Assembly (NCBI GenBank): GCA_963922205.1
Contig: CAWUHX010000218.1
Coordinates: 62,001-126,000 of the forward strand
Source: Romanomermis culicivorax
Taxonomy: Eukaryota; Nematoda; Enoplea; Mermithida; Mermithidae
DNA: 64,000 bases
Direction: 5' to 3'
The position numbers were made by a program, and so were the translations under genes. The notes beneath the pieces are model-generated. The model saw only the letters and a program-made list of their open reading frames with translations. It searched no databases and was not told where the DNA came from. Below are positions 20,053 to 32,289 of this stretch, in pieces; within the stretch, counting starts at the first letter, position 1, and each line of letters begins with the position of its first letter.

Positions 20053-22735
20053 TTGGTTCAGAAAGTGGACAAATTACAGGTTACTCAAAATGAAGCTTTA
20101 AAGGAGTTGACTACTGTAAAGTCTACGTCTGCTGAAAAGCAGAAGCAGGCGAAGCAGCAGAGATCCTATTGCATTTATCACAAGAATAATACTCATGCTA
20201 CGGAAGAGTGTAAAACCTTAGCTTACCGACATCAGCAACAGCAACGCAGTGGATTTAGCTGTGGCATGCCAAATCAGTATTATGGTTGTGATAGAAACGC
20301 TTCATTTAGAGGAAATTTTAGAGGTTGAGGTGGACCTCATTTTGGATCTAGAGGAAGAGGAAGAGGTGCCTATTATGTAGGATTCCTGGAAGATGATCAA
20401 ATGTATGGGTATGACCCAGAATTTGAGAGATACAGGGAATTCTGCAGACTAAGAGAGCAAGGCATCCAGTTACAGAGGCAGCCTCAGTTGATGCTACCTG
20501 CATCAACTAGTCAACCAGCAATTCAGGCTAGTACCCTCTAGGACCAGGCTGGATCATTTGTTTCGAACCAGTTGCAACCTAGTTCACATAATGTAATGGT
20601 GACAAGCCAAACAGATGTGAATGACAAAAGTGAACAGAGTAGAGACAAATCTTCAAGTCTGATTCTAGGAAGTATTATTCACCTGGATAAGGTGACACCT
20701 CTAGAGAAAGTGAAGAGTAGAGATTTGGCTCATGTAAAGTATGGAAGAAAAGTGACAGATACAGAGAAAAAGTTGTTGGAAAATTATCCAAAAATGGTTC
20801 CATTCTACATTAATGTAGTTATTGGAGAAACAGCTACCAGAGCTTTAATTGATACAGGAGCCCAATGTACGGTCATGTCTTCTAAGCTCTTGAAAAAGGC
20901 ATTAGACATTGATTACACAGTGTACCCTCATATTCTTAAGGTGACTGTAGCTGATGGAAAAATTGTGCATGCCTTCGGGTATGTGCCATTTTCTATGAAG
21001 ACCCAATTTGGACATTTTCCAGTGAATGCTATAGTGTTGCCAGATGCAGGTGAAGACCTGATCTTGGGCACAGATTTTCTAGCACATCCAGATTTAGGTG
21101 TGGTTATTGATTTCAAAAGAAATGCCATGACAATTCAAGGCATTGAAAAAGTGATTGACGTAATTCAAGTCCCTTCTGTAGCTACTGTGCAAACGGTAGT
21201 GGAAGAAGTGCCTAAAGTTAGTGTGGCGTCGACTGATTGCACAAATCAAATTGTTTATCCTAAAATTTGTCTACTAAAGACAGCTGCTTCAATTGTCCCA
21301 TGTGGGAAAACCTACATTCCATATGGAACAGATGTTTTGATCAAGGCAAAGCTTTGGGGTCAACATGGAGATGCCATGTTGAACGGAATTATTGTCTAAT
21401 CAAAAGATTCTGAGATGAAGTTCAGAATAGAAAAAGCAGTTGTAGACGGATCACAGGAGGAGTTTGTAGTACTAATCTCCAATAACACGGGTTCTGGTTG
21501 TCGATTTGAGAAAGGTCAAATCATCGGCTATAGAGAATCAATGCTAATTGAAGATGATGATACTTACAAGAAGGTAAAGGAAATGAAAAAGATAAAGGAG
21601 GAGAAGGAATATCATACCTGCATGGTAAAAGAAGAAATGCCTGCATTATCAAAATCTGATTCTGTAGAGTTTTATACTTCACTATGCAAGATGATATCAA
21701 AAGCAAAAATTTCCGAAAAACAGAAATCGGAAGCTATAGAGTGTTTGATGAAATACAGAGATGTCTTTAGCTTTCCTGGTGATCCAGCTACTACAACTCC
21801 AGCTCTGACGTTTAAAATAGATACAGGAGATGCAAGACCTGTAGCAAAGAGATATTACAGAGCTGCTATTAATAGTCGGCCTGGAGTGAGGCGACATATC
21901 AAGGAGATGTTGGATCAGGGAGTGATAGAGCCCTCGAAGTCATGGTGGGCTGCACCTCTGTTCTTGGTAGGAAAGAAGGCTGGAACTACAAGACCTGTAG
22001 TTGATTTCAGAGGTATAAACGAAGTGACCAAGGATGATAAATATCCCATCCCAAGAGTGGATGACTATTTAGATTGCCTTGGAAGAGCTAAGTTTTATAC
22101 GACTCTAGATTTGAAGTCGGGATATTGGCAGGTCTCGATGGAGGAAGAGAGCAAGGAGAAAATGGCTTTCATATGTCAGGAAGGATTGTTCCAATTTAAA
22201 GTAATGCCGTTTGGACTGAAGAATGCACCGACCGAATTTCAAAGGATGATGGAGAGAATCCTTGGGGATTTGGTATGGAAAATTTGCCTGTACATAGATG
22301 ATATTATCATCTTCTCAAATACATTCGAGGAACACTTAGAGAATTTGACATTGGTGCTAGAAGCATTGAGGAAGGCGAAGTTGACTCTTAAGCCGGAGAA
22401 ATGTGAATTTCTTCCTGAGAAAGTCCATTTTCTAGGACACATCTTGGATGCAAATGGAATTTCCCCAGATCCTAAGAAGGTCAAAGCAATAACAGAGTTT
22501 CCATTCCCGGATTCTGTTAAGAAAATGCAAAGATTCCTAGGTATGCTACAATGGTATAAGAAATTTATACCAGACCTAGCAGCACTAGCTGAACCCTTGT
22601 ATAAATTAACAGGTAAGAAGGGAACATGGAATGTGACGGAGTTACATTACCAAACTTTTGAGAAGCTCAAAGTAGCATTGAGCTCAGTGCTTTTCTTACG
22701 ACATCCAAATTTAGATTTTACATCCAAATTTTCAT
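20053..22735 (+). pseudogene. Element B zinc finger, protease and reverse transcriptase
   Basis: One frame with three in-frame stops (TGA 20326, TAG 20539, TAA 21397). In order: a CxxHxxxxHxxxxC finger (CIYHKNNTHATEEC, about 20169-20210), an RG-rich stretch, a retropepsin (RALIDTGAQCTVMS near 20840-20880 and DLILGTDFLAHP near 21060-21090), and RT with RPVVDFRGINEVTKDDKYPIPR, FYTTLDLKSGYW, MPFGLKNAPTEFQ and YIDD at 22291-22302. RT catalytic residues are intact. The frame is lost near 22735 inside the RNase H start. Confidence 0.88.
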
Positions 22736-22742
22736 TCTTCAA

Positions 22743-23222
22743 ATGGATGCCAGTGGAATTGCTTTGGGAGCAGTGTTATGTCAAGAGACTGACTGGGAAC
22801 CTTGGGTAATAGCCTACAATAGTCGGATATTGCGGGCAGAAGAACAGAAATGGTGCCCCATGGAAAGAGAATGCTTAGCTGTGGTTTACAGCCTAAAAAT
22901 TTATAAACATTATCTCTTGGGTCAAAAGGTCACGATTCAAACTGACCATAAACCTTTATTATCTATGAGGGTCAACACACAAACTAACGACAAACTCAAG
23001 AGGTGGTACACATTCATTTGCCAGTTCAATCACAAATTGGAGTACGTGCCTGGTAGACAAAATGCCATGGCAGATCTTCTCTCCAGAAAGGAAGAACCAG
23101 ATGAACAGAAAGAAAAGTTACCACCAAAATGGGAACTTATCTTTCGGAAAGGAGAAGTGAAATCTCTAGCTGAAGACGAAGTTATTAACCAAAACCACAA
23201 AGTTTTAGTGAACCAACTTTAG
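22743..23222 (+). pseudogene. Element B RNase H
   Basis: RNase H domain in a new frame: MDASGIALGAVLCQ, CPMERECLAVVYSLK and IQTDHKPLL, followed by the connector with ADLLSRKEE. It closes with TAG at 23220-23222 but the same frame runs on into the integrase region at 23241. The active-site acidic residues (DASG, ERE, TDH) are present. It degrades the RNA strand of the replication hybrid in the intact element. Confidence 0.85.
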
Positions 23223-23240
23223 AAACTCAGAGGAGATGAA

Positions 23241-24772
23241 GTGGATGAGGCTGTAGGAGTCTTCACTTTTGTGAAGATGGCCACAGCTTCAGTGGCTTCA
23301 ATGTATGATGCTAGTGATGAGACTCGACTTAATCTTTCTCCAGAATTTGATAATTATCAAACACCTGAGAAATATGAAATCGAGGTAGTAGTCTCTAGGC
23401 AAATGGCAAAAAACTCGCAGCAGGAGGAAAAAGGACATCCTCCTGGGCAAGCAAAACCTATCGAAGAGATAAAGAGAATTTTTGAACCGAAAGTGAAAGA
23501 GTTTGAGGAAGCCCCCCCCCCCCAAACTGAAGATGTTAGACCTAAAGGGCTTATCTCAAATGCCTTGATGGCTCAATTGCAAGGAAAGGATAAAGATCTA
23601 AAAGCGATCTTCGAGAAACTAGGTGCTAACAGCAGCACCAAGTCTCAAAGTAACTTTTATATCAATCAAGCGATACTATATAGAGAGACTTTTGGCGAGG
23701 CAGAGGATCAAGTTGTTGTGCCCTCTGTTCTCAAAAAAGTTGTCCTACATCAGTATCATGGTCCAGTGATGATGACGCATCAAGGGTTTAAGAGAACCCT
23801 TGCTATTATTAAAAAGTGGTTCTGGTGGCTGAGCATCGAAAAAGATGTTTGTAGCTGGATCAGCTTTTGTCCAATATGTCAAATCGCGACTCCAGGAAAG
23901 GCTACGATACTGCCATTAAATCCAATTATTCCTAGAGGACCGTTTGACATAGTCTCTGTGGATATCGTGGGAATTTCTCCCATGAGTGAAAAAAGATCAT
24001 ATGTGATAGTATTTCAGGATTACTTTACAAAATGGGTGGGAGCAGAAATGATTCCAAATCAATCTGCTGTAACCATTGTGGACAGTTTACTACGAAATAT
24101 TGTGTTTAGGCATGGAACCCCAGTGAAATTATTGAGCGACAATGGTTCATGCTTCACAGCTGATTTGATGATGTCAGTGTGTAAATTGTTAGAATGTCAG
24201 AAGATTTTCACAACTGCCTACTATCCACAAGGAAATGGAATGGTTGAAAGGTTTAACCAAACCTTGACCAAGCATTGCGAAAAGTTGCCATTGAAGATTC
24301 GGACAAGTGGGACAGATATTTGCAATCTGTCATTTTTGCTTACAATGCCACTCCTCATACCTCAACAAGATGTTTACCATTTGCCTTGTTGAGAGGGCAT
24401 GAGGCTAATTTTGGCATCAGTGTTGGTATTGCAAGAAATATAGTTCTGCCAATAAACTATGAGGCTTATAAGCATATACTAACCGAAAGTTCAGTAGAAA
24501 CTTATAAGACTATTTCCAAAAACATCAGAAAAGCTGTGGAAAACAGTAAAAAGTTTTTTGACCGTAAAGCAAAAGCCCATGATTATTCCGTCAATGATTG
24601 GGTTTTGCAGAAAGTCGATAAACAGAAAAAACTGGGTCTGCCGTGGCAAGGACCATTTGTTGTTACTGATAATAGCAGATTATCAGAGAACGTGCTTGAA
24701 ATCGCGCACTGGAGAGAGCTGCTGAAAAAGCAGGTGGTATCCGTGAGGAGGTTAAAACACTTTCGCTACTAG
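23241..24772 (+). pseudogene. Element B integrase
   Basis: HHCC finger (HQYHGPVMMTHQGFKRT to CSWISFCPICQ, about 23748-23882), then the catalytic triad Asp 23961-23963 (VDIVG), Asp 24138-24140 (SDNGSCF) and Glu 24246-24248 (GMVERFNQ) with 35 residues between the last two. A frameshift near 24280 moves the C-terminal part to the frame of 24275-24772, which has a DWVLQKVDKQKKLGLPWQGP module (GPY/F-like) and ends at a TAG. A poly-C run of about ten bases at 23512-23522 lies in the upstream linker. Confidence 0.88.
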
Positions 24773-26047
24773 AGCAGCAGATGGCTGCAGTCTAACAACA
24801 TGTCATCAATCGACACAGAGTTTACTGTAGATTTGAAAATTCGGAATTATAAACTGCCGTAGCACATAGCGCTGTATTTTTTGTGTGTGTGCATATGATT
24901 ACCCCCACCCCCCATATTTTTGTGTCCCAAATTTTGTAATTAGGTACAAATTGTATTTATTTTATCGCGTATTTATCGTAAATTTTTAATTTTTTCCCAC
25001 GTAAAATGCAAATTTCTCAAAATTTTTGGTAAAAAACCACTCATCGCAAAAACCCTAATTCTTAAAATTTTTTCTCGGCCCTTATTTTTTCCAATTTCCT
25101 CGAGTCCAATTAAATTTTTTTGGAGGAATTAATCAATTGTTGCCCACCAATTCTGTGAATACTGGAAGAATTGGAAAACCGCAGAGTTTTAGAGTGAAAA
25201 GAGACAAAAAGTAGCGAAAGCAGAAACTTTGTCGATTTTTCAGCTCTCAAAAAATTTACAAAAATTTCGAAAATTCATAGCGCTGAATTAGAGGAATTTG
25301 AGAAAGAAGCAGAAGAAATGTTGCGGCCCCCCAACAGACACCGCATGAAACAATATCTGGTCACCGACCCCTACGTGGCCTATGGTCAGCTGCAAGTGCA
25401 GCAGGATAATTGGTATTTTTTAGCCGATGGTAAGCAATCTAAGTTAAAATACTCAGTTAATCTAAAAAATTTTTGGGCAAAGCAGGAAGTTATAGCCCAC
25501 GGGTGCCTAGACAAAGGCCTAGACAATTTTCAAAATTTAGTGGGAACAAATTTGTTCTGTCAAACTTGAAAAAGTGTGGCAAAGCTGCCTGTAGCACGAG
25601 ATTTGGACTTTTTGCAAAACTTCATCATTCCTCTACACACATAGTGAGTTGAATAGACTCATCTATGTGATGGGGAAGAAGTGGAGTGTAGCAACTAGTC
25701 GACTGGGGGTAGATAATTTCAAAATTATTTAAATTTTAAAATTCCATCTTTATCTAAATTTCTACGAATTTCCTCATTTTGTGTAAATTAGTAGGTATCT
25801 TTTAAAATTCTTCTTGGAAATTCTCAATTCATTGGTTGGATAGGCCGTTTTGGGCGTTGGATTGAGACAGCATGCAGTCGAGTGATGAAAGATGCAGGTG
25901 GTCTATGCTTGCACTCCCTAGTAAGGTAGAAGTCGGGGCCCCACTTGTGTTTAACTATCTGCGAACACTAACCCAATATATGTATTTTACCTTATTTTCC
26001 ACTGCTTGCAATTTTCTATTTGTGCTTACTATCTGTGGTGAAGGTAG
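24773..26047 (+). other. Spacer between element B and ORF X; small ORF at 25318-25569
   Basis: AT-rich. It holds one 83-codon ORF (ATG 25318 to TGA 25569) with a plausible amino-acid mix (KQYLVTDPYVAYGQLQVQQD, WYFLADGKQ), preceded by a purine-rich AGAAGCAGAAGAA. I do not recognise it. Otherwise nothing is seen. This could be an LTR or leader region of the downstream unit, but no repeat partner was found. Confidence 0.35.
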
Positions 26048-26218
26048 AAATTAACTGATGTTAGTCAGCTTCAAAAATTTTTTAAGAAAAAAGTAGTAAA
26101 TATTTTGTCTGAATTTTTAGACTACAATGTGAAATGTGTTGTCGGAGTCGGCGAATTAGACCGATAGTTCGCAACGAATTTCAGCAGATTTCCATTGGAA
26201 TTAACGGAGCCGAAGATA

Positions 26219-29200
26219 ATGGAAATAGGTAAGGGGGCTGAGATGATCGAAACCTTGAAGGATAGTAAGTTTCAAGGACAGCCAATTATAGGTTTCGATA
26301 CCGAAAAAGTTACACAAGAGTATGTGAGTTAAGTTTTTGCGACTTCTGGGGTTGATAACCCAAAAGGGAAGGAGTTTGCAAGAGTCATTAGCTTTTCAAC
26401 GGTGACGGGAGACATCTTTGTTGTAGATACTATGACAATCATGCCGAAGGAATGGACGCTCATTCATGAGCTCTTAGATTCGGACATGCTTCTCGTTGGA
26501 TACAACTTGGTTACAGATCTGGTTGCCATTTGGAATGTTAATGGCGCAGGAAGGAAACACCAAGATGTTGATCTAACAGCAGAGATCAAACATAGAGTTA
26601 TGTCCTCATATGGCCATTATTATGACGTAGCCAAGGTAGGAGACCAGTTAAATGGAAGGTTTTTGGCAATGTCCAGGAAGTTGGGACTTTGCCCCTAAAT
26701 GTTTAAGCTGAAAGGGTTGTTCATGGAGTTGTATCTGGCAGACATTGGTTATTTCCAAATCAATTTCCGTCAGAGAGTACAATGTGAACGATTCTGTAGG
26801 CACAATTTGACGCAGTTTGAAATAAGGTATTCAGCAGTGGAGGCCTACTACTCATTGTTGGTTTTCTTAGTGTTTTTCCACTATGAGTTAGCTATGGAAG
26901 TTGAGGTCGGATTCCAATATTTTCTGCATGATTTGATGAAAGCGGGTCAGATTCAGGTAATGGCCTTTAGGCTATATAGATTTTTTAATATGATTCATGG
27001 CAAGAACTTCCCACAAACCTTTTGTGGAAGCCCGGAAGTGGAAGAGCCACAATCATCAGCTATATATTACGTGATGAGGCAGGATATGTATGCCCATATA
27101 GCTGCCCAATTGGACACCTCATTTGGAGGCTATATGGAGTACAGCTTCCCTCATTACGAAGCCAATCCGAATAGGGGTAGACAAGTAAGTATCCCCAAGG
27201 GGATTCATCCTGACTATACCATCAAAGAAAAAAGTAAGAGTGTAGACGGGTATGATACGGTAAGTGAGGATGAAGAGTTCAAAGAAGCTTTATCGGAAAA
27301 GCAGATTAGAGCTCGGGTTACAAAGAAGGTAGTGGATATGGTTAATCAAGGAAAAAGTTTTAGCAAACTTGATGAACCAGTATCTATGGTTTTTTATGAA
27401 AATTTCCTGAGATATAGGAAAGAAACTAAACAGTTGTTGGAGATAACATCTCTGGAAGTTGATTACCACGAGTATGAACCAGTCAACATATCGAATGGTA
27501 AAGACTCGTATGTAAGACAACACTGGAGCATGGATATCGCTCCATATTCTTAAATATTGGTTGAGAACAATTTTAAGAATTTGGAGGCAGTATGTAACAA
27601 ACTTCCCCTGACTTTTCATTTATTTTGGCCACATTGCAGAGAGGAGGCTGAAGAGTACCTTACCTCTCTTCTTGACCACAACTATTTGAGATCCTTTAGC
27701 TCTGAGGGAAAGGAACAACTCTTGAAGATGTTGTGGAGGGGAGATAGGTATGGACCATATTTATCATTCTTGAATAGTTTGCCAGTGACGGAAGTGCATA
27801 CCCCAACTGGGGAAATGGTTTCGGGTTCATACCGATCCGATTTTGGCCCCTAGACAAAATCGTGGGAGCAGAGACTGGTAGAAGAGAGACTGAAGCATTT
27901 GGCGGAGTGTCTGCAGTACAAGAACAATCCATACTGCTACCAAAGATTTTATTTCCATCAAATAGTGGTCCGAGTGCCAGGTTTGCGATACCCGATAGAT
28001 ATGAGCGAGGACACGACAAAAGAAAATCAGAAGAAAAGCATGTTGGCGTATCAACTGGAGTACGTACCAGGTTACGAGCTGCTATTCTTTGAGCCAACAT
28101 TGCCGTCTGATGCACCAGGTATCGAGATTACGCATATTGGCGATAAAGTTGTAGTGACGCCGATAGGTAAGCAACTGTCAGCCCAGGTTACAGGTGCTGA
28201 CGTAAGCACAACAGCAAGTCAGCAATCTGGAGTTGATAAGAGTAAGATGGATCAGGTGCAGGGGATGCAGGCTGAGCCTGTTACGGCAAAAGCACAGCAA
28301 CAAGCGATACCTGCAGACCTCAACACCCCTATAGATTTAAATCAGGAGGGAGATGATTTAGAAGTGGACAAGGAGTTCACTGTTGAATCATCTGTCCAAC
28401 CTGATGAAGAAACACAGGTAACTTCTCTGGTAGACCTGACAGAAAGTTTACTTTCTGGAATGGATGTCAGAGTAGAACAGATGTTGGATGAAAGCAATCT
28501 GATCACGATTGCTGCAGCTCCAACCATAGCAGAAATTGAAACAAGGCTCAGGAAGCAAGCTGAGAAAGAAATCGAGAGACAAAAGGAGATTTTTGTTAAA
28601 CAGCTTGCGCGGCAGAAAGCGAGATTAGATCAGCAGCAGAAGCAGCTGGAGCAAGTTATGGCTGGTTTTACAGCGCAGCTGACGCCTCTGGCAGTGCCTA
28701 TAGCCGTGCATGCTTCAGTAAAGCCGCCTACTGCTTATCATATCCCGAAATTGGCAGCACAGCCAGCTAGTATGCAGGCCATCCAACCTGCGGGCAGCAA
28801 GGCAGTGCCGGCAGTTCAAATAGCGCCAAGAGATCCAGGGATAGATAATGGTATACGGGACATCTATACCACTGAAGAAGTCAGAAAGTTTAGAGAAGCG
28901 GGTCATATGGACGACCAGATTAAAAGCTTAGGAGGGAGAAAGTTAGCCTGAAAGGCCAATAGGGCTAAAAAGAGAGACGGGGAAGATGTAATAGAAATCA
29001 GTGATGATGAAGGAGAGAAGACAGGGAGTTCTGCGTCTGTGGACTCGAAATTTGTTGGATTGACGACTTTATTGACCGATTCAACTAAGTCCAAGACGAG
29101 AACTACGCCGATGAGCCAGACGCCTGGAACCATGAGTTCTTCAAGTCAAGTGCAGTGGAGGGTAGCTTCAGCCAAAGTACCTAATAAATTGACTGCATCT

Positions 29201-30418
29201 CAGGTAAATGCAACGATGAAAGGTACTTGGGCAAAGCCCATGTCTAAAGCGGATCAGACGTCACAGCAGACCCAGAGCAGTTACTCAGAGAAAAAAGTTA
29301 TTTCCAAACCCTCTACGTTGGAGCTGACTAAGCCGGCCAAGAGAAGTAGAGATAAGGAAGTAACTTTGGAGTACTTGAGTTCTGTTTTGAGAGACTACTG
29401 GGATGTCCATAAGAAATTTCCAGTTGTGAAAGGAAGGATAGATTTTTCGACACTGGAGGTTATCGAATTTTTTGCTCAAGATATGCCAGAGTATGATAGG
29501 AATCAAATCATCTGGGCATTAGTGAATAATGGAGTAGAGGAGCTTTATGAGAACTATGGGGGTCACTTTGAAGTTCAAGGTGGTTTCCTGTATGATCACA
29601 TAAATGTTCCTGAGCCCATTTGGGAGTATGCTTGGCTCAAATTGATTTCCAATTGGTTTCATCATTTTTATGCAGAGAGAGTGATGGCAGCTGTGAGATA
29701 CTTATGTACCATAGTGTTGCCAAAGTTGGAACAACAGCAGTTGGGCCCGAGACATATTGGTGCACTTGATGCATGGGCCAAGTCATTTGTGATGGAGAAG
29801 TACTATTCAATCTACTTGCGGGGAGAGGGTAGTACTGCATTCAGGGAAGTGTATGCCAACGGAATGCAGGAACACCAGAAAACTGCAGTGGATATGGCAG
29901 TGAAAAGGAAGTTGTCAGATGTAGCACAGAGGTTTTCTGGTAAATTCCAGAAAGCTGAGGATGTGGAAGCTCAGCCCTTCAGAATCCCTATCTTAATGGA
30001 AAGGCAACCAAGAAACCCATCCAGGACTAGAAGCCAGCACTCACGACAGTCATCTCATTCGCAGGGTAGGCAACAGCCTGGAGTGTTTTAGTTACCATAT
30101 GTGAACCAGCAGAGTCATGGTAGGTCCAGTACCTCAGCTTCTGGAGTATCTTCCGTAAGTTCCACTCAGGGCTCGTACCAGAGGGGAACTAGAGGGGGAT
30201 ATGGCCGAGGCTGGGGTCAGGGACAGGGTCAAGGAAGACCCTTCAGGATGATTAATCTACAACCATATAGAGGTCAGGCGATGGCCGGGGCCCCTCATGT
30301 GGCCCCACCCCGAGGAGTTTTTGGGGGATTCCTCAGGGGTCGTGGAGCTCAGGGTGGTCCCTATCCTCGCCGTGGTAGCTTCTAATATGGTGGCTATGGT
30401 GGCATCGGGCAACAATAA
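26219..30418 (+). pseudogene. ORF X: about 1400-codon frame with DEDDy 3'-5' exonuclease-like N-terminus and RGG-rich C-terminus
   Basis: A single frame from ATG 26219 is interrupted by seven in-frame stops (26330, 26696, 27551, 27851, 28949, 30089, 30383) and no visible frameshift; it ends at TAA 30416. It also stays open upstream to about 26048 apart from a TAG at 26165. The first 200 codons match the DEDDy exonuclease plan of RNase D/WRN-like proteins: Exo I IIGFDTEK (Asp 26297, Glu 26303), Exo II LVGYNLVTDL (Asp 26516) and Exo III IRYSAVEAYYSLL (Tyr 26828, with Glu at 26840 where Asp is usual). Later parts include acidic and Gln/Lys-rich helices near 28530-28680 (coiled-coil-like), a helical region 29360-29930, an Arg/Ser/Gln patch and a Gly-Arg-rich tail (30130-30410). 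Function is unknown. Confidence 0.6.
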
Positions 30419-32289
30419 TTTCATTTAGCTGCACAATTTTTGGACTAAAATTCATTATTTCGTACTAATTTCATTTCAAAAAATACAAAAATACAAAAAC
30501 ACAAATAAAATACAAAATACAAAAAAAATATATTATCTCGTTTTATTGTTGCTTTAAATTTTTAAATTTTTTGCATTGCAGTGCCCAAAACTTGCCCGGC
30601 AAAAATTCGTATTTCTGTCCATCTTATTTCGGGCATGTACATAGCCCTCGTACTTTTTCTCATTAATTTCAGGGCCTGAAAAAGATGAAGACGTGATAAA
30701 TTTTATTCATGTTTATAAAATTATTTTGTAATCAGGTAAAATTGAAATATTTTATAAAAATGTTTTTTATTGTGTAGATTTGTATTGGATGGGGCAATGT
30801 GGTGAGCGGCTGACCATAGAGGAAGCGCACTTGTGGTAGCTAGAAAAATACACTAGAAAAATCAGTACACAGGAGAAAAGGAACAATGGAGCCCTGGATC
30901 TAGGCACAGATCAACTTCAAAGTCCAGGCCAAACTACGTTCATGATCGTACCAGTAGCCTGAAAAGGAGTGCCCTGCCAAATGGATTGATTAAAGTCGCC
31001 ATCACCTGAAGGACCTGGTAGGGGCTGGATTGCATCTTGGAGGGGGTAGCCCCAAAAATTTGTTTTCCGAGGGGAAAACTGTCACCCCCAAGATGCTTAG
31101 GCCGCAGTATGGAGGCTGGATATGGCACACCCATTGCTGGGCATAGTGGAACTGGGGGGGGCCTCAAAAAGTGCGTTTTTTGCATGTTTTTGAGGCCCCA
31201 CCCAGCACCACTTGCACATAGAGGCGAAATGACAAAAGGCACCCCATAGTTTGCCCCTATGCCCAGAATTATGGAAAAAGCCCGAAGGTTCTAGCTCTTA
31301 CCGTTTTGACCCTAGAGGGGGGACATGAAATTTGAGGGCCAAGTATATTATAGGTTGATGCTATCGCGCCACCAATGACAAGTGCCAAATTGTTCATCGT
31401 TGCTTCTGCTATATTTTTCTCACATAAATTATCTGCTCTAGCAGGATTTCGGATTTGATTTCTTGGTCTTAATGACGGTGACTTGTTTCCCATGATCATA
31501 GACTTGCAACTTGCTGCTCTGTTAGAAATTCATCTGTGGACAACTGCCCATTTTTGTGCATATGTCTGTATATCATTTCAGCATCAAACTTTTTCTCGAG
31601 ACGAATTCTTTCATGCAATTAGTACAATAGAACCTGGTTCTGATTTGCTCTGAGTGTTTTACCTTTTGAAAACCCATCTCCCTTACAATATTGGTGGTTC
31701 CTGCATGCAGTGTAGAAGCTTGTAATGCTTCATAAAGATATGGGAGTAACGGCGTCAAACATATTGCCTCACAATGGATGCACCAGCTCAAAAGAATTTA
31801 TTTATAGTGCAATGGCTTTTGGCGGAGACACGGATGCAACTCTTATCCAAAGTCGGCTCAAATATTCTTTGAAGCGAGGAAGACTCAGCTGAAATAAATG
31901 AACTCCTACTTCAACTTTGGCTTCAATGTCAAAATATTGGTGCATGACATGCCACCCAAATCAATCCTAGTCTTACTTTTACTTTCAAAAAGTGGTTCCA
32001 AAGAGGCTCAGCATCAAGCAATTGCTAAATTAAATTTTGTTCAATAAAAGAATAGACTTCTAGCCTCATCTGTTGATTCAAGCATGTGGCAATCGATGAA
32101 TCATAGAAGTAACGCAAGTACTGCACTGGCAAAGAATTACTATTGTATGAATGATGAAAATCAACAACACAAGAATAGTCCCTTTGATTGTCCAGAAGAA
32201 GGATGTGTTAAATCCCCTTTCAAAAATGGTATGCATTTAGCAAAATTTAGCAAAATGCATTTAGCAAAAAACTTGAAGCAGTCTGTTTG
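30419..32289. other. No gene recognised
   Basis: AT-rich with a GC-richer patch at 31020-31260 ('gaggccccacccagcacc'). Two scraps resemble C2H2-type zinc-finger halves: minus strand near 31580-31640 (FYCTNCMKEF) and plus strand near 32185-32265 (FDCPEEGC...H), but each lacks partners and context. A duplicated 'aaaatgcatttagcaaaa' lies near 32240. Confidence 0.4.

Larger units (their letters stand above)
18546..24772 (+). mobile_element. Element B: decayed Ty3/gypsy gag-pol, LTRs not identified
   Basis: Collinear remains of gag, zinc finger, protease, RT, RNase H and integrase on the plus strand. Frame changes are seen near 18890, 19740, between 19740 and 20053, at 22735 and near 24280. In-frame stops are at 19646, 20326, 20539, 21397 and 23220. 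I compared both flanks by eye and found no LTR pair. ORF X (26219-30418) follows in the same orientation with similar composition and may belong to the same unit. Confidence 0.85.

Noticed and set aside
18546-30418. Alternative genetic code (stop codons read as Gln) to explain in-frame stops
   Set aside because: The same region uses CAA and CAG freely, element B also has frameshifts, and the spliced host gene uses standard code; decay or deamination is simpler.
18016-30780. LTR pair for element B
   Set aside because: Flanks at 18.0-18.6 kb, 24.8-25.3 kb and 30.4-30.9 kb were compared by eye; only short AT-rich similarity such as 'attttgtaat.aggta' was found, not a repeat.
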